Shown here: positions 26,663 through 36,779 of the stretch, piece after piece
Layout of the letters: the number at the start of each line of letters is the position of its first letter
How positions within the stretch are numbered: position 1 is the first letter of the stretch
NCBI RefSeq assembly: GCF_900566075.1
Contig: NZ_UPHU01000001.1
Coordinates: 2,232,001 to 2,296,000 of the forward strand
Source: Mycobacterium pseudokansasii
GTDB taxonomy: Bacteria > Actinomycetota > Actinomycetes > Mycobacteriales > Mycobacteriaceae
Direction: 5' to 3'
DNA length: 64,000 bases
The notes under the pieces: model-generated
Told to the model about the DNA's origin: nothing
The model's input: only the letters and a program-made list of their open reading frames with translations
The model's database searches: none
Position numbers and translations under genes: made by a program

Positions 26663-28468
26663 TCACCAGTGCTTTTTCCACCAGGCGTAGAGCTGGTCGA
26701 GGTTGGGTCCCTCGGGATCCCCCTGGGCGAGGAAGATCATCAGTTGGGCCTCGTTGGTCCATACCACGGTCGGACTGCTTTCCTGGACCGCGCAGAAGAC
26801 CATGCCGCCGACTTGTGGGCTCTCGGGGCGATGCCAACCCGTCGGCGACTTGGATTCCCCGGGACAGTTGACCATGATGTCGGTTCGCAGCAGTCCGTCG
26901 AAGAATTGGCGCAAGGTGGCGGTTTCCCCGAACAATGTGTAAATCGCCCGGGATGGTCCGCCGGCGTCGACGTTCTTGTCGCAGATGACCCTGGCCAGTG
27001 CGTCTTTGGGCGGCAGAAAAGGCCTGCAGGTGCCTGGTGCGTACCCCAACGGCAGCAGGCTGAGCAGCCGGGCCAACGCGTCTGCGGATGCCGTCGAGGC
27101 GGGAGATGTCGGTGACGGTGAGGCAGTGACCGTCCGCGGACCCGACGCCGTGTTCGGCCGAACGGTAAGCCAGATCCCCTGCGCCGCGAACACCAGCAGT
27201 ACCGCCAGAGCGGCGGTCGCCAGCAGTATCCACGGATTGCGCAGCCGCCCGGAAAGCGACGGCTCGTGCCGGCCGGAAGGTGCTGTGGCATCCGTTTTTT
27301 GCGGTGGTGGCGACGGCGACGGCTGCGGTGGTGGCGACGGCGGTGGTGGTGGTTGCGGTGGTGGGGTGCTGGCCACGCCGGGCCAGGAGCTGGCCTCCGG
27401 GTTGGACGACGAAACGTTCACCTCCGACGTCGGAAGTGACGGAAGTGGCAGCGGCGCGGACACATCGAGGTCCGGCTGCGGCGTCGCCGCTACCGGGGTG
27501 GGCGCCGATGGGGTGGAGGTCGAAAGACTCCCGTAGGTGACGCCGGTGATGCCTTCAGCCAGGACGTCGCCGTACAGGCCGCCGGCCTCCTCACTGCGCT
27601 TGAGGATGCGAAACTCCTGGGCTTGGTGTGGCCCACTGAGCGCTTGATGAGCCGCCAGCGCCAAGTCGCCCGCGCTTGCGTAACGGTCCTCCGGCCGTTT
27701 GGCCATCCCTCGTGCGATCACCGCGTCGAAAGCGGCGGGGATCCCGGGGCGCAACTGGCTGGGGCGCGGAATGGGGGCCATCAGGTGGGCGGTGATCAGC
27801 ATGCCGGCGCTGTCGGCCCGATACGGCGGCGTGCCGGTCAAGCACTCGTGCAGCACGCAGGTCAAGGAATAGATGTCGGCGCGGTGCGTCACCTCGGCAT
27901 CGGAAAATCGTTCCGGGGCCATATACCGCCAGGTTCCTACCGCGCTGCCGAGTTGGGTCAGCTTCTCGTCGGTTGCCGCGCTGGCGATCCCGAAGTCCAC
28001 CAGGTACACGAAGTCGTCGCGGGTGACCAGGATGTTTTCCGGCTTGACATCGCGGTGCATCACCCCGGCCGCATGGGCGGCGTCCAACGCCGAAGCCACC
28101 TGATGCACCAGGGCCACCGCCCACGGCGGTGTGACCGGGCCGAACCGTTCCAGCAGCAGCGCCAGGTGGGTGCCCTCGATCAAGCGCATGTCCAAGTACA
28201 GTTGCCCGTCGATTTCCCCGTAATCGTGGATGGGCACCACGTGCGGTTCCTGCAGCCTGCCGGCGTTGCGGGCTTCGCGCTGCATCCGCATGCGGAACAC
28301 CGGATCGTGGCTCAGCGACTCCGACATCAGCTTCAGCGCCACCACCCGCTGCCTGACGGTGTCGACGGCCTCGTAAACCTCGCCCATCCCACCGGTACCC
28401 AGCAGCCGCTTGAGGTAGTAGGGCCCGAACCGGGTACCCACTCGCGAACCTCGCGTGGAGGCACTCAT
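26663..28468 (-). CDS. Receptor-type serine/threonine protein kinase
   Basis: A 601-residue membrane kinase. The catalytic domain spans residues about 18-280, with a Gly loop GTGGMGEVY, catalytic Lys46, HRD as MHRDVKPEN (Asp140), DFG at 158-160, and an activation loop ending GTWRYMAPE. A juxtamembrane linker with a long Pro/Ser run (about 365-390) leads to one transmembrane helix (412-434). The extracytoplasmic domain (about 435-601) contains several cysteines, possibly disulfide-bonded, and ends YAWWKKHW. This layout resembles PknF/PknJ-type sensors. ATG 28468 has GAGGAG seven bases before it. I do not recall a kinase at this site in M. tuberculosis, so it appears lineage-specific. The ligand is unknown. 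Confidence 0.9.
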   Translation of the reverse strand: MSASTRGSRVGTRFGPYYLKRLLGTGGMGEVYEAVDTVRQRVVALKLMSESLSHDPVFRMRMQREARNAGRLQEPHVVPIHDYGEIDGQLYLDMRLIEGTHLALLLERFGPVTPPWAVALVHQVASALDAAHAAGVMHRDVKPENILVTRDDFVYLVDFGIASAATDEKLTQLGSAVGTWRYMAPERFSDAEVTHRADIYSLTCVLHECLTGTPPYRADSAGMLITAHLMAPIPRPSQLRPGIPAAFDAVIARGMAKRPEDRYASAGDLALAAHQALSGPHQAQEFRILKRSEEAGGLYGDVLAEGITGVTYGSLSTSTPSAPTPVAATPQPDLDVSAPLPLPSLPTSEVNVSSSNPEASSWPGVASTPPPQPPPPPSPPPQPSPSPPPQKTDATAPSGRHEPSLSGRLRNPWILLATAALAVLLVFAAQGIWLTVRPNTASGPRTVTASPSPTSPASTASADALARLLSLLPLGYAPGTCRPFLPPKDALARVICDKNVDAGGPSRAIYTLFGETATLRQFFDGLLRTDIMVNCPGESKSPTGWHRPESPQVGGMVFCAVQESSPTVVWTNEAQLMIFLAQGDPEGPNLDQLYAWWKKHW

Positions 28469-29054
28469 CGCCGACTCCTCAAACCAACGGGTAATCGCAC
28501 CAGCAAGCCACACTCACCGGCCGACCTGCTGACCGCACACCCCGGCCTAGCAATCATGACGGTAATTGCTTGCTATAGCGGGCGCACCAAAAATGAAGCA
28601 TCCGTCCCACAGCTGCAATCGTTCCGTTAGCTGGGGTGGTCCAGCTGCGGTAGCGGATCGACAAGGGTGATCGGGCCCGCCGGTGCCGCAACCCGACCGT
28701 GCGGTCTCTGCGCGCAGCACGATTGACTCCCGATTTGTGGTGTTCGACGGAGATCGCTGCGGGACCCCGATCACTGCTGTCAGCGCCGTTGCTCACCGTC
28801 GGTGCTGACCGCAGGTCGCTTTGCTGCTTCACGCGGATCTTCGGCCGCGGAGCGAGGCGGGAAATGACCGCACCGTGATTCGCATCGCGAACATCGGTGC
28901 CTTGTCGTCCGCAAAGTGCGACGCCGGCGGCAAATGATCTATTTCGAACAGAAAGTCCCGATGTGATGCTTAACCGGCGCACAAGAGTCATTATTGAACA
29001 ACTGTGTGGCAGACGTTCGTCTGAGCGCTTCCGGCCGTTCGCAGGGAGGTCACC
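28469..29054. other. 586-base intergenic region, divergent promoters expected
   Basis: Lies between the kinase (minus strand) and the first DMT permease (plus strand). I see no open frame with mycobacterial codon bias and no RNA gene. The stretch around 28540-28630 is noticeably less GC-rich than its surroundings. A good ribosome site (GGGAGG) stands just before 29055. Confidence 0.5.
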
Positions 29055-29957
29055 TTGGCCAACGTCGAGTTCGCGACGTTGCTCGCGCTGGGCGCTGCCT
29101 TGCTGGCCGGCGTCGGATATGTGACCCTTCAGCGGTCCGCTCAGCAGGTCACCGACGAGGAAGTCGGCCACTTCACGCTGTTCCATCTCTCGCTGCGCCA
29201 CACCCTGTGGTGGCTGGGTAGCCTGGCCGCCTTGGGCAGTTTCGGTCTGCAGGCGGTGGCACTGACCATGGGGTCGGTGGTGTTGGTGCAGTCCCTGCAG
29301 GCTACGGCGTTGCTGTTCGCCTTGCCGATCGACGCTCGGATGGCCCACCACCGGTGCACCGCCAGGGAGTGGATGTGGGCGGTGTTGCTGGCCGGCGCGG
29401 TGGCCGTCATTGTTCTGGCGGGCGATCCGACGGCGGGCCACGCCCGTGCTCCGCTGTCGGACTGGGCAGTGGTCGCGATCGTGATCGTTCCGGTGGTGCT
29501 GCTGTGTGTGGTCGGCGCGCGTATGTGGCCGGGTCCGGCGGCGGCGGTGTTGCTGGCGCTTGCGTCGTCGGCGGCTTTGGCGGTGTTCACCGTGCTGACC
29601 AAGGGAGTTGTCGCCGCACTTGCGCACGGGTTCGAGGCGATGTTTCGGACTCCCGAGTTCTATGGCTGGATGTTGGTCCTGCCGATCGGGCTGATGCTGC
29701 AGCAATCGTCGCTGAGGGCGGGTTCGCTGACGGCATCACTGCCGACGATCACGGTGGCCAGACCGGTGATCGCGTCAGTGCTGGGAATCACCGTGCTCGA
29801 CGAGGTGGTCCACTCGGGTGAGGGGCAGCTGCTCACGCTGGCCGTTGCGGTGGCGGTGGTGGTTGTCGCGACGGTGGCGCTGGCCCGCGACGAGGCGGCC
29901 ATGATGGCTGCACCGGTCGGTGATCTGAAGGTGCCAGGCCAGCTTGCGGTCCCGTAA
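29055..29957 (+). CDS. DMT-superfamily (EamA-like) membrane protein, paralog 1
   Basis: A 300-residue protein with about nine or ten hydrophobic helices in two halves. It is close to the gene at 30394: both contain QRSAQ, WWLG, ATALLFALPI/VTALLFALPI, EWMWAV, GDP-x-AGH-x-RAPL, VLTKGVV, TASLPTITVA and VALAR. The TTG start at 29055 is supported by GGGAGG five bases upstream. M. tuberculosis has one gene of this kind here (Rv2729c), so one copy is an extra. The substrate is unknown; the family exports small metabolites. Confidence 0.8.
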   Translation: MANVEFATLLALGAALLAGVGYVTLQRSAQQVTDEEVGHFTLFHLSLRHTLWWLGSLAALGSFGLQAVALTMGSVVLVQSLQATALLFALPIDARMAHHRCTAREWMWAVLLAGAVAVIVLAGDPTAGHARAPLSDWAVVAIVIVPVVLLCVVGARMWPGPAAAVLLALASSAALAVFTVLTKGVVAALAHGFEAMFRTPEFYGWMLVLPIGLMLQQSSLRAGSLTASLPTITVARPVIASVLGITVLDEVVHSGEGQLLTLAVAVAVVVVATVALARDEAAMMAAPVGDLKVPGQLAVP

Positions 29958-30393
29958 AGGCTTTTGCCACCCCGATTTTCACGTCATCGGCCAGGAGTCC
30001 GGTAACAGTTCGGTTGCCCTTGGGCGGGTACGCGTGACGAACTTCCCATGGGCGGTAACCTGGCGCAGAACATCGGCGAATCGGCGGCATGGGGGCCGCC
30101 TGGGCCGAACCAGCAGGTGTCAGCGGTGGGGTATGGGCGCCTCGTCCAACGCTAACGCCCGGGGCCGAAATATCGGGTGCGTTCGATCATGGGGGTTTCA
30201 CAGCTGCCGCATAGCTGATGACAGGTTGCGCATAGGTCGTTGCGCAAGTATGCGGAGGCGAACAACAAGCAACCAGCACCAGGAAATGTGAGCGGCGCCA
30301 TAGGATTTTCAGTGAACTGCTAGCGAACAACGGGTGTACGTGCAGCTGACCGGGGGAACGCTGGTAGCCGAGCGAAGAGGTGGAGGGTCGGCC
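29958..30393. other. 436-base intergenic region between the two DMT paralogs
   Basis: No convincing gene is present: frames are short and lack codon bias. The presence of a full spacer suggests the second permease has its own promoter rather than being in an operon with the first. No RNA or repeat was recognised. Confidence 0.45.
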
Positions 30394-31383
30394 ATGTCCA
30401 AGGTTGAGGTTGCCGCGCTGATCGCATTGTGCGCGGCGCTGGCATCGGCGGTGGGCGACGTAATTCGCCAACGATCCGCCCAGGAGATCACCGACAAGCA
30501 GGTAGGTCACCTCAGGCTGTTCGGCCTGTCGCTCCGCGACCGCCGGTGGTGGCTGGGCGGCGCGGCCGCGGTTCTCAATTACAGCCTGCAGGCTTTGGCA
30601 CTGGCGTGGGCGTCGGTGATGCTGGTGACCGCGTTGCAGGTGACCGCGCTGCTGTTCGCCCTGCCTATCTATGCGCGGTTCGCGCATCACCGGATCACCC
30701 GCTGGGAGTGGATGTGGGCGGTGGCCTTGGCGGCGGCGTTGGCGGTGGTCATCATCGTCGGGGACCCGGCGGCCGGCCACCAGCGCGCCCCGCTGCACAC
30801 CTGGGTCATCGTCGGCGTGGTCCTGGGCCCGATTTTGGTGTCGTGCGTTCTCGCGGCCCGGTTGTGCGTCGGTCGCCCCCAAGCGGCGGTGTTGCTTGCG
30901 GTGGTGTCGGGTGCATCGCTGGCATTGTTCGCCGTACTGACCAAGGGAGTGGTCGAGGTTGCCGAAGACGGCCTGGGCGCGGTGCTGCGCGCACCGGAGT
31001 TCTATCCCTGGCTCTTGGCGGCATTGGCCGGCATGATTTTCCAGCAGTCCGCTTTTCGCGCTGGTGCGCTGACCGCCTCGCTACCCACGATCACCGTCGC
31101 CAAGCCCGTGGTGGCGGCGGTTCTGGGCGTTACCGTGCTCGGTGAAACCTTGGAAGCCGGCGGCCCGGAGGCGATTGTGCTGGTGCTCGCGGTGGTGGCG
31201 GTGATCGCGGCGACCGTGGCGCTGGCCCGTGGCGAGGCCGCGACCATGGTTGCTCAGACCGGGCGCGACAGGATACTGGCAACGCCGCCGACGTCGTCGG
31301 CCAAGCGCGATGCAAGCCTTGGTCAGATAGCCGATCCCGTCGTGGTCGTCGACGGTCCGGTCTGGGGATCCTCCTCCGTGTAA
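30394..31383 (+). CDS. DMT-superfamily (EamA-like) membrane protein, paralog 2 (Rv2729c-like)
   Basis: A 329-residue integral membrane protein, alanine/valine/leucine-rich, resembling Rv2729c and paralogous to the preceding gene, but with a 40-residue hydrophilic C-terminal extension (TGRDRILATPPTSSAKRD...). ATG 30394 has GGTGGAGG upstream. A gene of the Rv2728c family follows 69 bases later. Transport substrate unknown. Confidence 0.82.
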   Translation: MSKVEVAALIALCAALASAVGDVIRQRSAQEITDKQVGHLRLFGLSLRDRRWWLGGAAAVLNYSLQALALAWASVMLVTALQVTALLFALPIYARFAHHRITRWEWMWAVALAAALAVVIIVGDPAAGHQRAPLHTWVIVGVVLGPILVSCVLAARLCVGRPQAAVLLAVVSGASLALFAVLTKGVVEVAEDGLGAVLRAPEFYPWLLAALAGMIFQQSAFRAGALTASLPTITVAKPVVAAVLGVTVLGETLEAGGPEAIVLVLAVVAVIAATVALARGEAATMVAQTGRDRILATPPTSSAKRDASLGQIADPVVVVDGPVWGSSSV

Positions 31384-31452
31384 TTCGCGCGATGGGTTGC
31401 CAGGGGCCCGCGTGCCCGCCTGGACATCCGCTGGACAAGTTAGTTTGGTGGC

Positions 31453-32148
31453 GTGCTGGGCGCCATCGCGATCGTTCCGTCCGCACCGGTGCTCGTTGCC
31501 GAACTCGCCGACACGGCGGCTGACGAGGTGGCCGACATCCGTGCGGCGGTGACCGCGGCGGCGGCCATGTTGCCGCCGCGGTGGGTTGCCGTTGGGGTAG
31601 GCGCCGCCGACGGGGTTGTGGACCGCGACGCCGTCGGTTCGTTCGCGGGTTTCGGCACCGACTTCCGCGTCCGGCTCTCGCCGCTGCGTGACGACGAGCC
31701 GGGACCGCCGGCCGACCTGCCGCTGTGCGCGCTGATGACGGCCTGGGTGCGGGGCCGGGCACGGCCGGAGGCGACCGCCCAGGTCCGCGTCTATGCCGGC
31801 GACCACGATGTCGACGCGGCGCTGGCGCGCGGCAGAGACCTGCGGGCCGAGATCGACCGAGTGCCCGATCTGATCGGAGTACTGGTCGTGGCCGACGGCG
31901 TCAACACCCTGACGCCCCAGGCCCCGGGCGGTTACGATCCCGGCGGCGCCGTCGTCCAGCTGGCCCTCGATGACGCGCTGGCAGCCGGTGACGTGGCGGC
32001 GCTGCGGACGTTGCCACCGCGGGTCCTCGGGCGGGCGGCGTTTCAGGTATTGGCGGGCCTGACCGGATCCGGGCCGCAATCGGCCAAGGAGCTGTACCGC
32101 GGGGCGCCCTACGGGGTGGGGTACTTCGTCGGCGTTTGGCTGCCATGA
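31453..32148 (+). CDS. Conserved alanine-rich protein (Rv2728c-like)
   Basis: A 231-residue soluble protein ([25 protein letters not shown]...[19 protein letters not shown]...[22 protein letters not shown]). The start and end resemble class III extradiol dioxygenase-like (LigB/AmmeMemoRadiSam B) proteins, but I cannot see a full metal site, so the function is left open. It is translationally coupled to miaA: the miaA ATG overlaps its TGA. GTG 31453 is the start. Confidence 0.82.
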   Translation: MLGAIAIVPSAPVLVAELADTAADEVADIRAAVTAAAAMLPPRWVAVGVGAADGVVDRDAVGSFAGFGTDFRVRLSPLRDDEPGPPADLPLCALMTAWVRGRARPEATAQVRVYAGDHDVDAALARGRDLRAEIDRVPDLIGVLVVADGVNTLTPQAPGGYDPGGAVVQLALDDALAAGDVAALRTLPPRVLGRAAFQVLAGLTGSGPQSAKELYRGAPYGVGYFVGVWLP

Positions 32149-33074
32149 GGCCGCTGGCGATCATCGGGCCGACGGGGACCGGCAAATCGCAGCTGGCGCT
32201 CGATCTCGCCGACCGGCTCACCGGCGAGGTGGGCGCGGAAATCGTCAACGCCGACGCTATGCAGCTCTACCGCGGCATGGACATCGGGACCGCGAAGCTA
32301 TCCCTCGAAGACCGCCGCGGCATCCCGCATCATCAACTCGACGTCCTCGACGTCACCCAAACGGCGACCGTCGCGCGCTACCAACAGGCCGCCGCAGCCG
32401 ACATCGCGGACATCCTGGGCAGGGGTGCGCTGCCGATCGTGGTGGGCGGCTCGATGCTCTATGTCCAGTCGCTGCTCGACGACTGGACGTTTCCGGCCAC
32501 CGACCCCTCGGTGCGAGCGCGATGGGAACAGCGCCTTGCCGAAGTCGGGGTGGGCGTGCTGCACGCCGAGTTGGCTCGCCGCGACCCGGCCGCGGCCGCG
32601 GTGATCCTGCCGACCGATGCGCGCCGAACCGTGCGGGCGCTCGAGGTGATGGAACTCACCGGGCAGCCGTTCGCCGCGTCCGCGCCGCGCATCCGGGAGC
32701 CCCGGTGGGGCGCCGTTATAGTCGGATTAGACTGTGCCACAACGATTCTCGATGAGAGATTACAGCACCGAACCGACGCGATGTTCGAACAGGGCCTGGT
32801 TGCCGAAGTTCGCGCGCTGCTCGGTGAGGGCCTGCGGGACGGCGTCACGGCAGCACGGGCGCTGGGTTATGCCCAGGTGATCGCGGCGCTGGACGCCGGC
32901 GGGACCGCTGCCCAGCTGCGTGACGCGCGCGAGCAGACCTACGTGGGCACCCGTCGCTACGTGCGACGGCAGCGGTCCTGGTTCCGCCGCGACCACCGGG
33001 TGCGCTGGCTGGATGTCAACTCGGCTGACAGCCTGGTCGACCACGCGATCCGCGCCTGGCGGGACGTACCCTGA
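32145..33074 (+). CDS. miaA: tRNA dimethylallyltransferase MiaA
   Basis: Adds the isopentenyl group to A37 of tRNAs reading codons that begin with U. The 309-residue product has the P-loop GPTGTGKS (residues 7-14), then [30 protein letters not shown], and the C-terminal [14 protein letters not shown] that binds the anticodon loop. It starts at ATG 32145 inside the stop of the preceding gene (ATGA). It works upstream of MiaB (22919). Confidence 0.95.
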   Translation: MRPLAIIGPTGTGKSQLALDLADRLTGEVGAEIVNADAMQLYRGMDIGTAKLSLEDRRGIPHHQLDVLDVTQTATVARYQQAAAADIADILGRGALPIVVGGSMLYVQSLLDDWTFPATDPSVRARWEQRLAEVGVGVLHAELARRDPAAAAVILPTDARRTVRALEVMELTGQPFAASAPRIREPRWGAVIVGLDCATTILDERLQHRTDAMFEQGLVAEVRALLGEGLRDGVTAARALGYAQVIAALDAGGTAAQLRDAREQTYVGTRRYVRRQRSWFRRDHRVRWLDVNSADSLVDHAIRAWRDVP

Positions 33075-33078
33075 TCTG

Positions 33079-33951
33079 GTGATGTTCGCCAAGGGCCACG
33101 GCACCGAGAACGACTTCGTACTGTTGCCCGACATCAAGGCGCAGCTGTCGCTCGGCGCCGGCCAGATTGCCGCCTTGTGTGACCGCCGCCGGGGACTGGG
33201 CGCCGACGGGGTGCTGCGGGTCACTACCGCCGACGCCGCGGTGGTGGCCGGTGTGCTCGACCGGCTACCTGACGGCGTCGGTGCGGCCGACTGGTACATG
33301 GACTACCGCAATGCGGACGGGTCGGTAGCGCAGATGTGCGGCAACGGCGTGCGGGTGTTCGCCCACTACCTGCGTGCCAGTGGTCTGGAGCGCCGGGACG
33401 AGTTCGTCGTCGGATCATTGGCCGGCCCGCGGCCGGTCACCGTACACAGCGTCGATGCGACCAACGCCGACGTCACCGTCGATATGGGCAAGGCCAACCG
33501 GATCGGCACGGGGACCGCCGTCGTCGGGGGTCGCCGGTTTCGCGGCCTGGCCGTCGACGTGGGCAATCCCCACCTGGCGTGCCTCGACCCCCGGTTGACC
33601 GGTGCGGAACTCGCGGCTTTGGACGTTGCGGCGCCGGTGAGTTTCGACCCGGAGCAGTTCCCCGACGGGGTCAACGTCGAGGTGTTGACGGCTCCGGTCG
33701 GCGGCGTGCTCAGCATGCGGGTCCATGAGCGAGGGGTGGGTGAGACCCGTTCGTGCGGCACCGGGACGGTCGCAGCCGCCGTCGCCGCGCTGGCCGGCGC
33801 CGGGGACGAGACCGGCACGCTCACCGTGCGGGTGCCCGGCGGAGTTGTCACGGTGACCGTCACCGATGCCACCAGCTTCCTGCGTGGGCCGTCGGTGCTG
33901 GTGGCCAAGGGTGAGGTCAGCGGGGAATGGTGGCGCGCCCAACAGCGTTAA
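33079..33951 (+). CDS. dapF: Diaminopimelate epimerase DapF
   Basis: Converts LL- to meso-diaminopimelate for lysine and peptidoglycan. The 290-residue product has both catalytic cysteines, in AQMCGNGVR (Cys87) and TRSCGTGT near residue 227, within the two mirror-image halves. GTG 33079 is directly followed by an ATG, so either may be used. It starts four bases after miaA, so the two are probably in one operon. Confidence 0.95.
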   Translation: MMFAKGHGTENDFVLLPDIKAQLSLGAGQIAALCDRRRGLGADGVLRVTTADAAVVAGVLDRLPDGVGAADWYMDYRNADGSVAQMCGNGVRVFAHYLRASGLERRDEFVVGSLAGPRPVTVHSVDATNADVTVDMGKANRIGTGTAVVGGRRFRGLAVDVGNPHLACLDPRLTGAELAALDVAAPVSFDPEQFPDGVNVEVLTAPVGGVLSMRVHERGVGETRSCGTGTVAAAVAALAGAGDETGTLTVRVPGGVVTVTVTDATSFLRGPSVLVAKGEVSGEWWRAQQR

Positions 33952-33997
33952 TCGAGGTGCGCGAGACCGATTCAGCGTGCACTATTGCTAATTGCCT

Positions 33998-35440
33998 ATG
34001 ACATATCCCAAATTTCCCCATCAAGATCCGTTGGAGCCCAGCACCGGCGAACTTGCCCTCGAGGACAGGTCGGCGCTGCGCCGGGTCGCAGGGTTGTCGA
34101 CCGAGTTGGCCGACATCTCCGAGGTCGAGTACCGCCAGCTGCGCCTGGAGCGCGTGGTGTTGGTGGGCGTCTGGACCGCGGGTAGCGCCGCCGACGCCGA
34201 GGCCAGCATGGCTGAGTTGGCCGCGCTTGCGGAAACCGCCGGCTCCCAGGTACTGGAAGGGATCATCCAGCGCCGGGACCGCCCGGACCCGTCGACCTAT
34301 ATCGGCTCCGGCAAGGCGGCCGAACTCCGCGAGATCGTCGTGGCGACCGGAGCCGATACCGTTATCTGCGACGGAGAGCTTTCTCCTGCCCAGCTGACCG
34401 CGCTGGAGAAGGCGGTCAAGGTCAAGGTGATCGACCGCACCGCGCTGATCCTCGACATCTTCGCCCAGCACGCCACCAGCCGGGAGGGCAAGGCCCAGGT
34501 GTCGTTGGCCCAGATGGAGTACATGCTGCCGCGGCTTCGGGGCTGGGGCGAGTCGATGTCGCGGCAGGCCGGTGGCCGCGCCGGCGGCAGCGGCGGCGGA
34601 GTGGGTCTGCGTGGTCCCGGTGAAACCAAGATCGAGACCGATCGTCGCCGCATCCGCGAGCGGATGGCCAAGCTGCGACGCGACATCAAGGACATGAAGC
34701 AGGCCCGCGACACTCGGCGCAGCCGTCGGGTCCGCAGCGACCTGCCGTCGATCGCCATCGTGGGCTACACCAATGCCGGCAAGTCCAGCCTGCTCAACGC
34801 GCTGACCGGAGCCGGGGTGCTGGTGCAGGACGCGCTGTTCGCGACGCTGGAACCCACCAGCCGGCGCGCGGAGTTCTCGGGCGGTTCGGGCCGGCCGGAC
34901 CGTTTCGTGCTCACCGACACCGTCGGGTTCGTCCGGCATCTGCCCACCCAGCTGGTGGAAGCGTTCCGCTCCACCTTGGAAGAGGTCGTCGACGCGGATC
35001 TGCTGGTGCATGTCGTCGATGGCGCTGACGTGAACCCGCTGGCCCAGATCAACGCGGTGCGTCAGGTGATCTCCGACGTGATCGCCGACCACGGGGCTGA
35101 CGGCAAGGACCCGCCGCAGGAACTGCTGGTGGTCAACAAGGTCGACGCCGCCAGCGACCTGGCGTTGGCCAAACTGCGTCACGCGCTGCCCGGCGCGGTA
35201 TTCGTCTCGGCCCGCACGGGAGATGGCATCGATGCGCTTCGACGGCGGATGGCCGAGCTGGCCGTTCCCGCCGATGCCGCCGTGGACGTCGTGATCCCCT
35301 ACGACCGTGGCGATCTGGTGGCCCGCCTGCACTCCGACGGGCGCGTGCAGTACGAGGAGCACGGCGCCCACGGCACCCGGATCAAGGCGCGGGTTCCGGT
35401 GACGTTGGCCGGGCGCCTGCAGGAGTTCGCCTTCCGCTGA
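33998..35440 (+). CDS. hflX: GTPase HflX (ribosome-associated)
   Basis: A 480-residue GTPase that binds and splits stalled or hibernating ribosomes under stress. The N-terminal HflX domain includes QRRDRPDPSTYIGSGKAAELREIV and the helical GRAGGSGGGVGLRGPGETKIETDRR segment. The G domain has GYTNAGKSS (G1), DTVGF (G3) and NKVD (G4). ATG 33998 is preferred; TTG 33992 is in frame. It lies 46 bases downstream of dapF. Confidence 0.93.
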   Translation: MTYPKFPHQDPLEPSTGELALEDRSALRRVAGLSTELADISEVEYRQLRLERVVLVGVWTAGSAADAEASMAELAALAETAGSQVLEGIIQRRDRPDPSTYIGSGKAAELREIVVATGADTVICDGELSPAQLTALEKAVKVKVIDRTALILDIFAQHATSREGKAQVSLAQMEYMLPRLRGWGESMSRQAGGRAGGSGGGVGLRGPGETKIETDRRRIRERMAKLRRDIKDMKQARDTRRSRRVRSDLPSIAIVGYTNAGKSSLLNALTGAGVLVQDALFATLEPTSRRAEFSGGSGRPDRFVLTDTVGFVRHLPTQLVEAFRSTLEEVVDADLLVHVVDGADVNPLAQINAVRQVISDVIADHGADGKDPPQELLVVNKVDAASDLALAKLRHALPGAVFVSARTGDGIDALRRRMAELAVPADAAVDVVIPYDRGDLVARLHSDGRVQYEEHGAHGTRIKARVPVTLAGRLQEFAFR

Positions 35441-35547
35441 GTTGCGCCGAGACTGCCACGGTGTGTCGCATTCGCGGTGGCCAAGTCGCGCAACCGGACC
35501 ACTGACCTGCCGCGCCGACTGCGGCACCAGACCGTCGGCGGCTGCCG

Positions 35548-35565
35548 ACCAACCGGCTGGTTGGT
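35548..35565 (+). promoter_or_regulatory. Palindrome, likely TetR-family operator before fadE20
   Basis: ACCAACCGGCTGGTTGGT has perfect 7-base arms ACCAACC/GGTTGGT around four bases. It is 40 bases before the fadE20 start and is directly followed by TATATG, a plausible -10. Such arms are typical of TetR-type regulators of fatty-acid and lipid genes. The regulator is not identifiable in the window. Confidence 0.5.
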
Positions 35566-35605
35566 ATATGTTGGGCAGCAGAGTTCGCTTCGCCGGAGGT
35601 TATTC

Positions 35606-36766
35606 ATGGGCAGTGCCATCAAATACCAGCGCACGCTTTTCGAACCCGAGCACGACTTGTTTCGCGAGTCCTACCGGGCCTTTCTGGATCGCCACGTGGC
35701 GCCTTACCACGATGAATGGGAAAAGGCCAAGATCGTCGATCGTGGGGTGTGGCAGGAGGCCGGCAAACAGGGTTTCCTCGGCATGGCGGTGCCCGAGGAG
35801 TACGGCGGCGGCGGTAACCCGGACTTCCGGTACAACACGATCATCACCGAGGAGACCAGCGCCGGACGCTACAGCGGCATCGGCTTCGGGCTGCACAACG
35901 ACGTCGTGGCCCCCTATCTGCTGGCGCTGACGACCGAAGAGCAGAAGCAGCGCTGGTTGCCGAAATTCTGCAGCGGCGAGTTGATCACGGCGATCGCGAT
36001 GACCGAGCCGGGAACCGGTAGTGACCTGCAGGGCATCAAGACTCGCGCGGTCAAGCACGGCGATCACTACGTGCTGAACGGCTCGAAGACATTCATCACC
36101 AACGGGATCAACTCCGACCTGGTGATCGTGGTCGCCCAGACCGACCCCGAGAAAGGCGCGCAGGGGTTTTCGCTGCTCGTGGTCGAGCGCGGGATGCCGG
36201 GGTTCGAACGCGGCCGCCATCTGGACAAGATCGGGTTGGACGCGCAAGACACCGCCGAACTGTCGTTCACCGATGTGAAAGTTCCGGCCGAGAATCTTCT
36301 CGGCGAAGAAGGCATGGGATTCATCTATCTGATGCAGAACCTGCCGCAGGAACGCATCTCGATCGCGATCATGGCGGCCGCCGGAATGGAGGCCGTGCTG
36401 GAGCAGACACTCCAATACGTCAGGGAACGCAAGGCTTTCGGCAAACCGATCGGCAGCTTCCAGAACAACCGGTTCGTGCTGGCCGAGCTGGCCACCGAGG
36501 CCACCGTGGTGCGGATCATGGTCGACGAGTTCATCGCCCTGCACCTCGAAGGCAAGCTGACGGTCGAGCAGGCCGCCATGGCCAAGTGGTATTCCACCGA
36601 GAAGCAGGTGTACTTGAACGACCGTTGTCTGCAGCTGCACGGCGGTTACGGCTACATGCGCGAATACCCGGTCGCCCGCGCCTATCTCGATGCGCGGGTG
36701 CAGACCATTTACGGCGGCACCACCGAAATCATGAAGGAGATCATCGGCCGCGGTCTGGGTGTCTAG
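35606..36766 (+). CDS. fadE20: Acyl-CoA dehydrogenase FadE20
   Basis: FAD-dependent alpha,beta-dehydrogenation of acyl-CoA in beta-oxidation. The 386-residue product has ITAIAMTEPGTGSDLQGIKT (FAD/substrate signature 1), SKTFITNG, and the second signature ERKAFGKPIGSFQ, ending QTIYGGTTEIMKEIIGR. It matches Rv2724c. ATG 35606 has CGGAGG nine bases upstream. The upstream palindrome suggests repression by a TetR protein responding to acyl-CoA. Confidence 0.93.
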   Translation: MGSAIKYQRTLFEPEHDLFRESYRAFLDRHVAPYHDEWEKAKIVDRGVWQEAGKQGFLGMAVPEEYGGGGNPDFRYNTIITEETSAGRYSGIGFGLHNDVVAPYLLALTTEEQKQRWLPKFCSGELITAIAMTEPGTGSDLQGIKTRAVKHGDHYVLNGSKTFITNGINSDLVIVVAQTDPEKGAQGFSLLVVERGMPGFERGRHLDKIGLDAQDTAELSFTDVKVPAENLLGEEGMGFIYLMQNLPQERISIAIMAAAGMEAVLEQTLQYVRERKAFGKPIGSFQNNRFVLAELATEATVVRIMVDEFIALHLEGKLTVEQAAMAKWYSTEKQVYLNDRCLQLHGGYGYMREYPVARAYLDARVQTIYGGTTEIMKEIIGRGLGV

Positions 36767-36779
36767 CCGCCCGGGCGGC

